A DNA stretch of 64,000 bases, from positions 1-64,000 of the forward strand of contig DATAKL010000009.1 of the NCBI GenBank assembly GCA_036261625.1, given 5' to 3'. This document shows positions 53,312-62,432 of the stretch, piece by piece. This DNA comes from JAAXKN01 sp036261625. Its GTDB lineage: Bacteria > Bacteroidota > Ignavibacteria > Ignavibacteriales > SURF-24. Under the pieces are notes generated by a model. That model had not been told where the DNA came from and did no database searches. It was given only the letters and a program-made list of their open reading frames with translations. Within the stretch, counting starts at the first letter, position 1. Every line of letters starts with the position of its first letter. A program made the position numbers and the translations under genes.

Positions 53312-54244
53312 TTGAAAGCTATAGCCAGCATGAAACAGTTCGTTGGAATCAAAACCGAAAGCGAATTAAAAAGAAAAGAGGAGCCTAAAAGTAGAACAAG
53401 AGATTTCATTAAGAATCTTTTGTTTGCCCTTATAGGGGCTCTTGTTATCAAAACATTTTTCCTTGAATCATCAAGAATCCCTACCGGCTCCATGGAAGGG
53501 ACAATGCTGGTTGGAGACTTCGTACTTGTAAACAAAATGATCTATGGCTCATCCACGCCAAGAAACATTCCATTTACAAATATTTCGCTCCCTTTCTATA
53601 CACTCCCTGCTTTTCGTGAGCCCAAAAGGGAAGATGTTGTTGTTTTTGATTACCCGGGCAATTCTGATGAATTGGAATCACCCGTTATTATGAGCTATGT
53701 CAAAAGGCTGGTCGGCCTGCCGGGCGATACGATCCAAATAAAAGATAAAGTACTGTTTGTAAATGGACGGGAATTCCGGAGGCCTCCGAACATTCAATAT
53801 ATTGATCCTGTAGTAAGACCTGCAGGAATGGATGAGAGCGATATATTTCCAGGATCTGCCAATTGGAACAGGGATAACTACGGCCCTATAGTTGTTCCCG
53901 GAAAGGGAGAGGTAATAAAGCTAAATCCTTCCAACCTTGAACAGTGGAGAACTATAATTGACCGCGAATTTGGACGGCGGGTTGTAAATGTTTCCGGCAA
54001 TCAGGTTACCATTGATGGAAAGCCCGCCAGTTCATATACTCTGAAGAAGGATTATTATTTTATGATGGGTGATAACAGGGATAACAGCGCAGACAGCCGG
54101 TATTGGGGATTTGTACCGAGAGATAAGATAATCGGAAGAGCTGAAATAGTATATTGGTCGTGGGACCCATCCATTCCTTTTTATGAATTATTTGATTTAT
54201 TGGGATCGGTCAGATTTAGCAGAATTGCCAGACTGATAAAATGA
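53312..54244 (+). CDS. lepB: Signal peptidase I
   Basis: 310 residues from a TTG start with GGGGGA 8 bases upstream. One membrane helix (33-50) precedes the catalytic domain. The serine-lysine dyad is Ser60 in PTGSMEGTML and Lys131 in SYVKRLVGLPGD, and the conserved box GDNRDNSADSRYWGFV is present near residue 250. It removes signal peptides from exported proteins at the periplasmic face. An insertion of about 60 residues between boxes D and E is longer than in E. coli-type minimal enzymes. Confidence 0.93.
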   Translation: MKAIASMKQFVGIKTESELKRKEEPKSRTRDFIKNLLFALIGALVIKTFFLESSRIPTGSMEGTMLVGDFVLVNKMIYGSSTPRNIPFTNISLPFYTLPAFREPKREDVVVFDYPGNSDELESPVIMSYVKRLVGLPGDTIQIKDKVLFVNGREFRRPPNIQYIDPVVRPAGMDESDIFPGSANWNRDNYGPIVVPGKGEVIKLNPSNLEQWRTIIDREFGRRVVNVSGNQVTIDGKPASSYTLKKDYYFMMGDNRDNSADSRYWGFVPRDKIIGRAEIVYWSWDPSIPFYELFDLLGSVRFSRIARLIK

Positions 54245-54295
54245 CAATATATAATGATTTAATTTCATTTATATATTTGTTGTGGCATCGGAATA

Positions 54296-54414
54296 TGGCG
54301 CAGCTGACCGCAGCGCAATGGGATTGTTGGGGGATTCTTTGGTCCCGGGGTTCAGTCCCCGCCAAAGGCGGGTTCCTCACCCTGGGCTATCAATACCAGG
54401 CCGCTGGCCGCGGC
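54296..54414. repeat. Composite palindromic repeat, family A (half element)
   Basis: The right half of the element, with GGCGCAGCTGACCGCAGCGC, GGGGGATTC, CCCGGGGTTCAGTCC, a CCCGCCAAAGGCGGG hairpin, CACCCTGGGCTA and the end stem GGCCGCTGGCCGCGGC. It lies between the convergent signal peptidase and anti-sigma genes. Confidence 0.75.
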
Positions 54415-54468
54415 ATTTGAAGAAAGCTTTCGGCCGGCGGAGGATTTAATATCCTGGCCATGAGAAAA

Positions 54469-55665
54469 CTACTTCCCGTTAAACGTGGTCATAAGATATA
54501 TCTTATCCGATGGCGCGGTTTTGCCCTCGCCAGTTTCAAGCGTTACGATGTATGAATCAATTTTTCCCTGCTTGTCCCCGGGAACGGAGAAGGGGAAATA
54601 TTCTACTTCACGCCTCGTTTTGAATGTGCCAAGCGAATAATAGTTTTTGCCGCTCTGAAGCCAGAGCTCGTAGATACTGCTGTCTTTAAGTGCCGGCATA
54701 TTGTATAACTGAATTACTCCCTCGCTTCCGTTCTCTAGAAGCGTAAGCTTCCCGAAACCTCCGGAATTTGCTGCCGTTCCATCCAGATTAATTGTCCTAA
54801 GATCCTTTGCACTCAATACAGCCAGCACCTTCTGGTTTCTGTCCAGACGCAGCATCTCACTGTTTAAGGCATTGACCTGTCCGCTAAGTGATGCAATCTG
54901 CTCTTTTCCCTGACTGATCCTCCGGTTCATTAAAAGATAAGTTACTGCTCCTGCTATTAGAACTAATACCAGAACTACACTCATGACAAGAATAGTCTTA
55001 AAATAGCTTTTGGTTTCGGCTTCAGGCTCTTCCATAGCGGGCCGCGCTGCCTCGGGCATAACAGGCTCCATCGTCCTGTAGGCGCGGTTTGCTGTATTCT
55101 GAGACGCCGGAGCCCCGGCGGCTTCACTCTCAGGTTTATCCGCTTCCGTATACGGCACTTCAAATATGGTGGACTTCTTAAGCCCGCGGTTATTCCGCTC
55201 TCTTTCGGGCACCGGGCCTTCTATTGCCGGGCCTTCTGGCACCGGACTTTCATATTCAGGGTTTTGAGGCAGAGGAGTTTCCACGGTCATTCTGCCCGTT
55301 GTTTTTAACGGGGGCGCCATTTCAGGCTTTTCAGCCACTTTTTCAGAAAATATGTTTTCATTTGCCGGAGCGGTTTCACCTGCGGCAGCCTCATTTTGCG
55401 ACTGTCTTCTTTTTTCCTTCAGCTCCTCACGCATGCGGTAAAGCCTTTTGGCTACCCTGTCCTTAACTTCCGCGGCGGGCCGTTCAATTTCAAGTATTGC
55501 AGGCAATAAGGAAACTACATTCTGCAGTTCCCCAAGTTCCCTATCCGGAGCCTTCTTACCCGAGGAAAGGTATTCAAGAAATTCCAGGTATTCATTTCTA
55601 TCCAGGCACCCTGCACTGAATGCGTGAATCATTTCGTTAAATTTCTGTTCGCTCAAATTTCTCAT
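54469..55665 (-). CDS. Anti-sigma factor with RskA-type C-terminal domain
   Basis: 398 residues. Residues 1-75 form a helical N-terminal sigma-binding region, followed by a long disordered stretch rich in Glu, Pro and Ala (75-220), a single membrane helix (about 226-246, VMSVVLVLVLIAGAVTYLL), a short coiled coil, and an RskA-type anti-sigma-K domain (about 270-398, VLAVLSAKDLRTINLDG and YELWLQSGKNYYSLGTF). It lacks the zinc-finger Cys/His set seen in the two other pairs. The sigma gene lies 4 bases upstream. Confidence 0.87.
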   Translation of the reverse strand: MRNLSEQKFNEMIHAFSAGCLDRNEYLEFLEYLSSGKKAPDRELGELQNVVSLLPAILEIERPAAEVKDRVAKRLYRMREELKEKRRQSQNEAAAGETAPANENIFSEKVAEKPEMAPPLKTTGRMTVETPLPQNPEYESPVPEGPAIEGPVPERERNNRGLKKSTIFEVPYTEADKPESEAAGAPASQNTANRAYRTMEPVMPEAARPAMEEPEAETKSYFKTILVMSVVLVLVLIAGAVTYLLMNRRISQGKEQIASLSGQVNALNSEMLRLDRNQKVLAVLSAKDLRTINLDGTAANSGGFGKLTLLENGSEGVIQLYNMPALKDSSIYELWLQSGKNYYSLGTFKTRREVEYFPFSVPGDKQGKIDSYIVTLETGEGKTAPSDKIYLMTTFNGK

Positions 55666-55669
55666 CTTC

Positions 55670-56260
55670 TTATCCTTTTATCAGGTTGTCTTTAAGATTG
55701 CCGAGAGCGATCTGAATCTTGCTTTTAACGGTAGGCAGGGGAATGTTTAACTTTTCTGCAATTGCGGCCTGTGTAAAGCCTTCATAAAAAGCCAGGTAAA
55801 TAACGTACTTCTGTGCGTCTGTCAGGCGGTTTAAGGCCACTTCAACGTTGCTTTTGACGTTCAAGGCGGATTCCAGATCCAGCTGATCTATGCCGCGGGA
55901 AAGATGCGGAATTATAAATGCGTTTTCATACTCTTCTGTGTATTCTTCTACGGCAGGCGCTTGCCCCCTTTGGACGGGGCGGTTCCTTCTTAAATAGTCT
56001 GCGGCCTTGTTTCTTGAAAGAAGGACGAGCCATGCATAGACGTTCCCGGTAGAAAAGTTAAAACGGTCGATCTTTCTCCAGATTATGGCAAAGACTTCAA
56101 TGAGAACCTCTTCTGCCAGGCGCTCCTCAACTACTATCCTTTTTATTAATGTAAATAAGATGGGTGAGTACCTGTCGTATAAGGTTTCGAGTGCTCTGGA
56201 ATCGTACTGGGAGATTTTCCGGAACAGCTCCAGATCAGTGAGTATTGAATAGCTTTTCAA
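55670..56260 (-). CDS. ECF sigma factor (SigK-like, third pair)
   Basis: 196 residues. Region 2 starts at DSRALETLYDRYSPILFTLIKRIV and continues as ERLAEEVLIEVFAIIWRKIDRFN. Region 4 is LTDAQKYVIYLAFYEGFTQAAIAEKLNIPLPTVKSKI. Together with the RskA-type partner it resembles the SigK/RskA system. It diverges from the TlpA-type gene. Confidence 0.9.
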   Translation of the reverse strand: MKSYSILTDLELFRKISQYDSRALETLYDRYSPILFTLIKRIVVEERLAEEVLIEVFAIIWRKIDRFNFSTGNVYAWLVLLSRNKAADYLRRNRPVQRGQAPAVEEYTEEYENAFIIPHLSRGIDQLDLESALNVKSNVEVALNRLTDAQKYVIYLAFYEGFTQAAIAEKLNIPLPTVKSKIQIALGNLKDNLIKG

Positions 56261-56465
56261 TTTAATTCTTTTTATGTTTTTGTACTATTTTACAAAACTA
56301 AAATAACGAACCCTAAAAATCAATTCCGCCCTGAAGGTCTTAATTTAAGAACTTTATTGATAAAAAGGAAAAGCAAAGTTAAATTACCCGGAAGTAATTT
56401 TATATTTATCAGGAAAAACATTTATCCTGATATACCGGACCCAGGAACAATTAAATGGAGTTTCA

Positions 56466-58361
56466 ATGAAAAGGCATCTCTTACTAACAGCCATAGGTTT
56501 ACTTTTTATTTTTTCATCCGCTGCCGCACAGGCTTCACCGAAGTTTTCCTTTACACCTGAGCATCCGAAGGCAGGTGAGGAAATTACTGTGAAATTCAAT
56601 CCTGCTGGAACCATTCTTGCCGATGCTCAGAATATTGAAGTGACTGCTTACCTCTACAGCGTGGATCTGGATGAGGCTAAAGGCGTCGAAATGAAGAAAG
56701 AGGGGAACATTTTTACAGGAGTAATTAAGACAAGTCCCCAAACACGCGGTCTGATTATTAAATTTAAGGACGGCGAGACTGCCGATAACAATAAAGGGCA
56801 GGGATACATTGTTAACCTCTACGGCCCCGACGGCAAACTCATACCGGGAAGCATGGCAGGCCTTGCTGCTGCAAAAGGCAACTGGGGTGTGCGCTACCTG
56901 GATATGGATCGCGACCGCGAGGCTGCCAACAAGCTTTTCCTCGAGGAGTTCAAGAAAAACCCGCAGGTTAAATCAGAATACCTCGATCAGTACTTTAAGG
57001 TAATTTTCCCCCTGATGGGTGAAAAAGCCAATAGTATTATATCCAAAGAACTCAGCCTTAAGGAGAAGAATCCCGTTAATTCGGAAGAGTACTTAACCTT
57101 AATGACTACCTGGTACGGCAGCCTTAAGAATGAAGCTAAAAGTGCACAGTATAAAAAAGAGCTTCTTGAGAAATTCCCGAATGGCAAGATGGCACAGGCA
57201 GAAAAAGCTGCTGAAATAAATAAAACTGAAGACTTAAATAAAAAACTTGAACTCATAAAGTCTTTTGAGACCAAATTCCCCAAAAGCGAATATACCGCCG
57301 GCCTTTATGACGGTGTCCTCTCTTCATATAAATCAAAGAAGATGTATAAGGACGCCTATGAATTCATTAAAGCCAATCAGTCAAAGATCAGCGCTTACTC
57401 ATTCTATACTTTAGTCAGTCAGATGCTGAAGGAAGATGCCGACATGAATCTTGCCGGTGAAATTGCTCCGCTCGGCATTCAAAGAACCGGAGAGGAAATT
57501 GCCTTTATAGGAGGAAAACCAAATTTCCAGACGGAAAGTGAATACAGGCAGGAACAGGAGTACATCCTGGGACTCAACTTTTTTGCCCAGGGCAAAGTGC
57601 TCAGTAAACTGGGTAAAAAAGCCGAGGCTACAAAATCTTTTCAGACTGCCGCAAAACTTCTTAAGAATCAAGAGCCGGAGGCCAATGAACTCTATGCAAA
57701 TCTCCTTATTGAAACCGGACAGCAGGAGGCGGCAATAGCCCACCTTGAATCTGTAATCAAATCGGGCAACGGCACTCCGCTCATGAAAGACTATCTGAAA
57801 ACAGCCTACACAAAGAAAAACGGAAGTGAAAAGGGATTTCCGGAATTTCTCGCACAGCTGGACGCCGCGGCTAAAGAAGGACTAGTAAAGAAACTTAAAA
57901 AAGAGATGCTGAATGATAAAGCACCAGATTTTAAGCTGAAGGATCTGGACGGACATGAAGTAAAACTTTCTTCGCTTAAGGGGAAAACCGTTATACTCGA
58001 CTTCTGGGCAACCTGGTGCCCTCCCTGCAGGGCTTCATTCCCCGGTATGAAGAAAGCCGTTGAGAAATACCAATCTAACCCGAACGTGCGTTTTCTTTTC
58101 GTTGATACACGCGAGCGCGTGGAGGATAAGAAGAAAAATGCAGCCGACTTCCTGGCCAAAAACCAGTACCCGTTCCATGTGCTGCTGGACCTGGAGAGCA
58201 AGGTTCTTGAGCTTTACAAGGTGCCCGGAATTCCGACTAAATTTGTAATCGATAAAAACGGGAAAGTCCGCTTCAAGGTCGTGGGCTTCGGCGGCAACAC
58301 AGACCAGATGCTGGAAGAAATTGATGCCATGATATCAATGGCAGACGGATCAGTTCTCTAG
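56466..58361 (+). CDS. TlpA-family thiol-disulfide protein with TPR-like region
   Basis: 631 residues with a signal peptide (LLLTAIGLLFIFSSAAAQA). An N-terminal beta-sandwich domain (about 25-125) is followed by helical TPR-like repeats (130-470; NELYANLLIETGQQEAAIAHLESVI), then a TlpA/ResA thioredoxin domain from about 483 with the active site WCPPC (Cys518, Cys521). ILDFWATW and VPGIPTKFVIDKNG are standard. It is a periplasmic reductant for cytochrome c or similar targets. The plan is typical of Bacteroidetes-type multi-domain TlpA proteins. Confidence 0.9.
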   Translation: MKRHLLLTAIGLLFIFSSAAAQASPKFSFTPEHPKAGEEITVKFNPAGTILADAQNIEVTAYLYSVDLDEAKGVEMKKEGNIFTGVIKTSPQTRGLIIKFKDGETADNNKGQGYIVNLYGPDGKLIPGSMAGLAAAKGNWGVRYLDMDRDREAANKLFLEEFKKNPQVKSEYLDQYFKVIFPLMGEKANSIISKELSLKEKNPVNSEEYLTLMTTWYGSLKNEAKSAQYKKELLEKFPNGKMAQAEKAAEINKTEDLNKKLELIKSFETKFPKSEYTAGLYDGVLSSYKSKKMYKDAYEFIKANQSKISAYSFYTLVSQMLKEDADMNLAGEIAPLGIQRTGEEIAFIGGKPNFQTESEYRQEQEYILGLNFFAQGKVLSKLGKKAEATKSFQTAAKLLKNQEPEANELYANLLIETGQQEAAIAHLESVIKSGNGTPLMKDYLKTAYTKKNGSEKGFPEFLAQLDAAAKEGLVKKLKKEMLNDKAPDFKLKDLDGHEVKLSSLKGKTVILDFWATWCPPCRASFPGMKKAVEKYQSNPNVRFLFVDTRERVEDKKKNAADFLAKNQYPFHVLLDLESKVLELYKVPGIPTKFVIDKNGKVRFKVVGFGGNTDQMLEEIDAMISMADGSVL

Positions 58362-58423
58362 GTGTACTTTACACGGCGTTCTTTTTAGATTTTTCCGGTT
58401 TCTTTTACCCTGCACTAAATAGC

Positions 58424-58451
58424 TTGACATGCAGAGTGTTTTTGCTATTTT
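58424..58451 (+). promoter_or_regulatory. Possible sigma70-type promoter for the PRC gene
   Basis: TTGACA at 58424-58429, 16 bases, then TATTTT at 58446-58451. It lies about 120 bases before the ATG at 58570 and is unlike the TAnnTTTG box seen at proS. Confidence 0.45.
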
Positions 58452-58467
58452 AATATTTAGGTGACTT

Positions 58468-58503
58468 TTGAGAGGGGATTAACCCCCTCTCAAAACCGGT
58501 TTT
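58468..58503 (+). promoter_or_regulatory. Hairpin plus palindrome in the PRC gene leader
   Basis: A stem TTGAGAGGGG/CCCCTCTCAA with a 6-base loop (58468-58493), overlapped by the perfect 12-base palindrome AAAACCGGTTTT (58492-58503) and a short T-run. It may terminate transcripts from the TlpA gene or act as a leader structure for the PRC gene. Confidence 0.45.
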
Positions 58504-58569
58504 TTGAACTCACCTTTGAATTAAGTTTTGTCTTTCAAGCAAAACATTGTGAAGGGAGGAATCTTTAAG

Positions 58570-59373
58570 ATGCTAAGAAGTGTAAAGGAAATGGAAAAAT
58601 TCAGAATAGCAGCTACGGATGGTGAAATCGGCGATGCCTATGACTTTTATTTTAATGACCTGCAATGGACTATCCGCTATCTTGTTGTTGAAACCGGCGG
58701 ATGGCTTTCCAAAAAACAGGTGCTTATTTCCCCTTACTCAATCCAAAAAACCGGCCCGGAAGAAAAAGAACTCTCACTTAATCTTACCAAAAAGCAGATC
58801 GAACAAAGCCCCGATGTCTCGACAGATGAACCTGTAAGCCGGCAGAACGAAATTGATCTTATGAGGTACTATAACTGGCCCAGGTACTGGGACTGGGGTG
58901 AGGCCGGACTGCCGTATACGCCGGGAGCCGCCAGCTTTATGGCATCAGGACCTATATTAAACGAAGGTGCCTTAAACGAAGAAAATAAGGAGCAGCAATC
59001 TTCAGGCAGCGAAAAAGAGCATAATGAAAAAAAGGGAGATCCTCACTTAAGAAGCTGCAGGGAAATTCTGGGCTATAAACTCCTGGCCGCCGACGGCGAA
59101 ACAGGACAGGTGGAGGATTTCATTCTGGATGACGAGACCTGGATCATCCGTTATATGGTCTTCGACACCGGCAGCTGGCTTACCGGCGGCAAAAAGTTTC
59201 TCATCGCTCCTCACTGGATCAATAAAGTAGAGTGGGCTGATTCCTCGGTCCATGTCGTCTTAAAGAACCAGGACATTAAAAACAGCCCGCCTTATGATCC
59301 GTCCAGTACACTGAACCGGGATTATGAAGAACTGCTTTATGAACATTACGGACTTCCCAAGTACTGGGTCTGA
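58570..59373 (+). CDS. Double PRC-barrel domain protein
   Basis: 267 residues from the ATG at 58570, with GGGAGGA 9 bases upstream. A TTG at 58528 would add 14 residues. Two PRC-barrel units: about 1-95 (IAATDGEIGDAYDFYFNDLQWTIRYLVVETGGWLSKKQVLIS) and 165-265 (LLAADGETGQVEDFILDDETWIIRYMVFDTGSWLTGGKKFLIA). Each ends with a YNWPRYW or YGLPKYW motif. A charged, flexible linker joins them. Such proteins occur in stress and photosynthetic-reaction-centre-related contexts; the role here is unknown. It is soluble, without a signal. Confidence 0.85.
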   Translation: MLRSVKEMEKFRIAATDGEIGDAYDFYFNDLQWTIRYLVVETGGWLSKKQVLISPYSIQKTGPEEKELSLNLTKKQIEQSPDVSTDEPVSRQNEIDLMRYYNWPRYWDWGEAGLPYTPGAASFMASGPILNEGALNEENKEQQSSGSEKEHNEKKGDPHLRSCREILGYKLLAADGETGQVEDFILDDETWIIRYMVFDTGSWLTGGKKFLIAPHWINKVEWADSSVHVVLKNQDIKNSPPYDPSSTLNRDYEELLYEHYGLPKYWV

Positions 59374-59487
59374 GGGCCATATTTAAAAAGTCTGATCTAT
59401 AATGCTTATTCTTTTCTGCTAAAGAAATGATTTGTCTGAGTAATTTGTAATGCACAGGGATTATATTAATTATTAAGAGAGGTTAAT

Positions 59488-60024
59488 ATGCTAAGGAATA
59501 TGACTTTATTTTTTTTGCTTGTAGTTTTTTCAGGCATTACTTCATATGCACAGATGCAGAACCAGGCTGAGGACGTGACAAAAGCTGTTGCTGTACTGAT
59601 ACCTACACAGGGAAGCAATGTAAAAGGTGTAGTAACATTTACCAAAGACGGGGATAACCTTAAAGTTACAGCCGACCTGGAAGGGCTTACCCCGGGCAAA
59701 CACGGATTACACATTCACCAATTCGGAGACTTGACTTCGCCCGACGGCAAATCGGCTGGTGACCACTTCAACCCCACAGAACAACGGCACGGCGGACCTA
59801 CAGACGTTCAGCACCATATGGGAGATCTGGGTAACATCGAGGCTCAGTCCGACGGAAAGGCACACCTCGAGATGACGCTCCAGGGCGTGAGTCTTACAGG
59901 CCCAAATTCAATCATCGGGCGCTCTGTTGTAGTACATGAAAAAGAAGACGATATGATGTCGCAGCCGGCGGGCAATGCAGGCTCCCGCCTGGCCGTGGGC
60001 GTAATTGGCATTGCACAGAAGTAA
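59488..60024 (+). CDS. sodC: Cu,Zn superoxide dismutase without cysteine
   Basis: 178 residues with a signal peptide (LFFLLVVFSGITSYAQ). Copper and zinc ligands are all present: His75, His77, bridging His93, His101, His110, Asp113 and His150, and the active-site arginine 167 in GNAGSRLA. The two cysteines that normally form the intrasubunit disulfide are both absent: the DLTSPDGKSAG loop has none and the last block reads RLAVGVIG instead of RLACGVIG. There is no cysteine in the whole chain. It is probably periplasmic. Confidence 0.92.
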   Translation: MLRNMTLFFLLVVFSGITSYAQMQNQAEDVTKAVAVLIPTQGSNVKGVVTFTKDGDNLKVTADLEGLTPGKHGLHIHQFGDLTSPDGKSAGDHFNPTEQRHGGPTDVQHHMGDLGNIEAQSDGKAHLEMTLQGVSLTGPNSIIGRSVVVHEKEDDMMSQPAGNAGSRLAVGVIGIAQK

Positions 60025-60091
60025 TCCATTACAGTAGTAATCCGCTGCAAAAGTAATTTTTGAACATGACCACCGAAAGGATGAGACCATT

Positions 60092-62404
60092 ATGAGGCAT
60101 AACTATAAGAGACTGTGGATCGGCCTGGGAGCTGTTATAATTTTTTCTTTTCTTATTCTGGCATATTACGGCGTGGAAATCTATCAGCAGGCACCCCCTG
60201 AACCAAAGCGCGTCGTGACAACTGAGGGACGGGTGCTCTTTACAGGGCAGGATATTAAAGACGGACAGAACGTCTGGCAGTCCATTGGCGGACAGGAACT
60301 TGGAACAGTATGGGGGCACGGAAGCTATGTGGCGCCCGACTGGACGGCAGACTGGCTGCACCGCGAAGCCGTGTGGATGCTGAACAATTACGCTATGAAT
60401 TCATACGGCACCGCTTACGATAAAATAGATAACCAAAAAAAAGCCTCCCTCACAGAAAAACTGAAAGAGGAACTCAGGCGTAATACCTATAACCCTGAAA
60501 CCGGAGACTTGACCATATCTGAAGACCGCGCACGCGCAGTAAGCGATATAAGCTCTTACTATGCCTCTTTGTTCGGAAATGATCCTGAACTTGACGAGCT
60601 CAGGCGTGACTATGCCATACCCGAAAACACGATTAAAGACCCTGAACGCCAAAGAAAAATGAACGCATTTTTCTTCTGGGCATCCTGGGCCTGCGTTACT
60701 AACCGTCCCGGTCAGAATGTAAGTTATACGAATAACTGGCCTTCGGAACCTTTAGTCGGCAACCAGCCCACGGGTCAGATTGTAATCTGGTCTGTTATAA
60801 GTTTTGTACTTCTTCTTGCCGGAATCGGAGCCCTGGCCTGGTATTATGCAGTCCAGAGGAGGAAACCGGAAGAAGAACATGTTCTGCCCGAGTGGGATCC
60901 GCTTCTGGCCTTAAAACCCACAGCCTCCATGAGGGCAACGCTTAAGTATTTCTGGGTCGTGGCGGCCCTGATTGTCCTTCAGGTAATTATGGGCGTCATA
61001 ACAGCTCACTACGGCGTTGAAGGCAACGGTCTCTACGGCATCCCGCTTGCAAAATGGCTCCCTTATTCTGTAACAAGAACCTGGCACACTCAGCTCGGCA
61101 TCTTCTGGATTGCAACGGCCTGGCTTGCAACGGGGCTTTTTATTGCACCTGCCGTTTCGGGCTATGAACCGAAACTCCAAAGAGCAGGGGTTAACTTCCT
61201 CTTTGTCTGCCTGCTTATAATTGTCCTGGGCTCCATGGCAGGCCAGTGGCTGGGAGTCGAGCAGAAGCTTGGGCTCGAAATCAATTTCTGGTTCGGGCAC
61301 CAGGGCTATGAATACGTGGACCTTGGGCGCTTCTGGCAGATATTCCTCCTTGTGGGGCTTTTCCTATGGCTTTTCCTCATGGGGCGCGCTATGCTGCCGG
61401 CATTTAAGAACATGGCGGAAAACAAGCACCTTCTGGGGCTTTTTCTAATCGCCAGCATTGCAATTGCTCTGTTCTATGCTGCCGGGCTCATGTGGGGGCG
61501 CCAGACCAACCTGGCAATAGCAGAGTACTGGAGGTGGTGGGTTGTGCATCTCTGGGTGGAAGGATTTTTCGAAGTCTTTGCAACCGTGGCAATAGCGTTC
61601 CTTTTTACCAGGATGGGTTTACTAAGAGTAGCCACTGCAACCTCTGCCGTTCTGTTTTCAACCATTATATTCCTCTCGGGCGGAATTGTAGGGACATTCC
61701 ATCACCTCTACTTTACCGGAACCCCCACGGCTGTAATGGCTTTCGGCGCCACTTTCAGCGCGCTTGAAGTTGTGCCCCTTGTTTTAATAGGTTTTGAGGG
61801 CTATGAGAATCTTACCTTAAGCCGCGCAAAGAAGTGGGTCGAGGCCTATAAGTGGCCCATCTACTGCTTTGTAGCCGTAGCATTCTGGAACCTTGTTGGC
61901 GCGGGACTCTTCGGATTTCTCATAAATCCCCCGATTGCCTTGTACTATATGCAGGGGCTTCAGACTACTCCCGTGCACGGGCACACGGCGCTCTTCGGCG
62001 TATACGGAATGCTGGGAATCGGTTTTATGCTCTTCTGCCTGAAAGGTCTTACTGTGCATTACGTCTGGAAGACAAAAGCGCTCTCGTTTGCTTTCTGGGC
62101 AATTAATATAGGTTTAAGTCTTATGGTGCTTATCAGCATGCTCCCTTTAGGACTTATACAGACCTGGGCCAGCGTGGAGCATGGAATGTGGTATGCCAGA
62201 TCGGCTGAATTCACAAAGATCCCTCTTCTTGACACGCTTAGATGGCTGAGGGTAATCGGCGACACAATCTTTGCCTTCGGAATACTTGCACTCGGCTACT
62301 TTGTAATGGGCCTTAAGACAGGCTGGTCTATAACAAAAGAAGTTGATGCCGTCGGGAAAGAATTTCCTGAAGGAGCACCTAAAGGATCGGAAACAGCATC
62401 CTGA
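60092..62404 (+). CDS. norZ: Quinol-type nitric oxide reductase
   Basis: 770 residues, the single-chain form. An N-terminal helix and a periplasmic domain of about 190 residues (NVWQSIGGQELGTVWGHGSYVAPDW) replace the separate NorC subunit, and about 12 helices form the NorB part. Metal ligands are visible: His332 (WHTQLG) for heme, His486 and Glu490 (HLWVEGFFEVF), His537-His538 (FHHLY) for the active site, and His629 and His631 (VHGHTALFG). It reduces NO to N2O with electrons from quinol. Two bacterial roles are known, denitrification and detoxification; the neighbours favour the latter. Confidence 0.95.
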   Translation: MRHNYKRLWIGLGAVIIFSFLILAYYGVEIYQQAPPEPKRVVTTEGRVLFTGQDIKDGQNVWQSIGGQELGTVWGHGSYVAPDWTADWLHREAVWMLNNYAMNSYGTAYDKIDNQKKASLTEKLKEELRRNTYNPETGDLTISEDRARAVSDISSYYASLFGNDPELDELRRDYAIPENTIKDPERQRKMNAFFFWASWACVTNRPGQNVSYTNNWPSEPLVGNQPTGQIVIWSVISFVLLLAGIGALAWYYAVQRRKPEEEHVLPEWDPLLALKPTASMRATLKYFWVVAALIVLQVIMGVITAHYGVEGNGLYGIPLAKWLPYSVTRTWHTQLGIFWIATAWLATGLFIAPAVSGYEPKLQRAGVNFLFVCLLIIVLGSMAGQWLGVEQKLGLEINFWFGHQGYEYVDLGRFWQIFLLVGLFLWLFLMGRAMLPAFKNMAENKHLLGLFLIASIAIALFYAAGLMWGRQTNLAIAEYWRWWVVHLWVEGFFEVFATVAIAFLFTRMGLLRVATATSAVLFSTIIFLSGGIVGTFHHLYFTGTPTAVMAFGATFSALEVVPLVLIGFEGYENLTLSRAKKWVEAYKWPIYCFVAVAFWNLVGAGLFGFLINPPIALYYMQGLQTTPVHGHTALFGVYGMLGIGFMLFCLKGLTVHYVWKTKALSFAFWAINIGLSLMVLISMLPLGLIQTWASVEHGMWYARSAEFTKIPLLDTLRWLRVIGDTIFAFGILALGYFVMGLKTGWSITKEVDAVGKEFPEGAPKGSETAS

Positions 62405-62432
62405 AGCTTCAGAAGGACAAGGATAAGCATGG

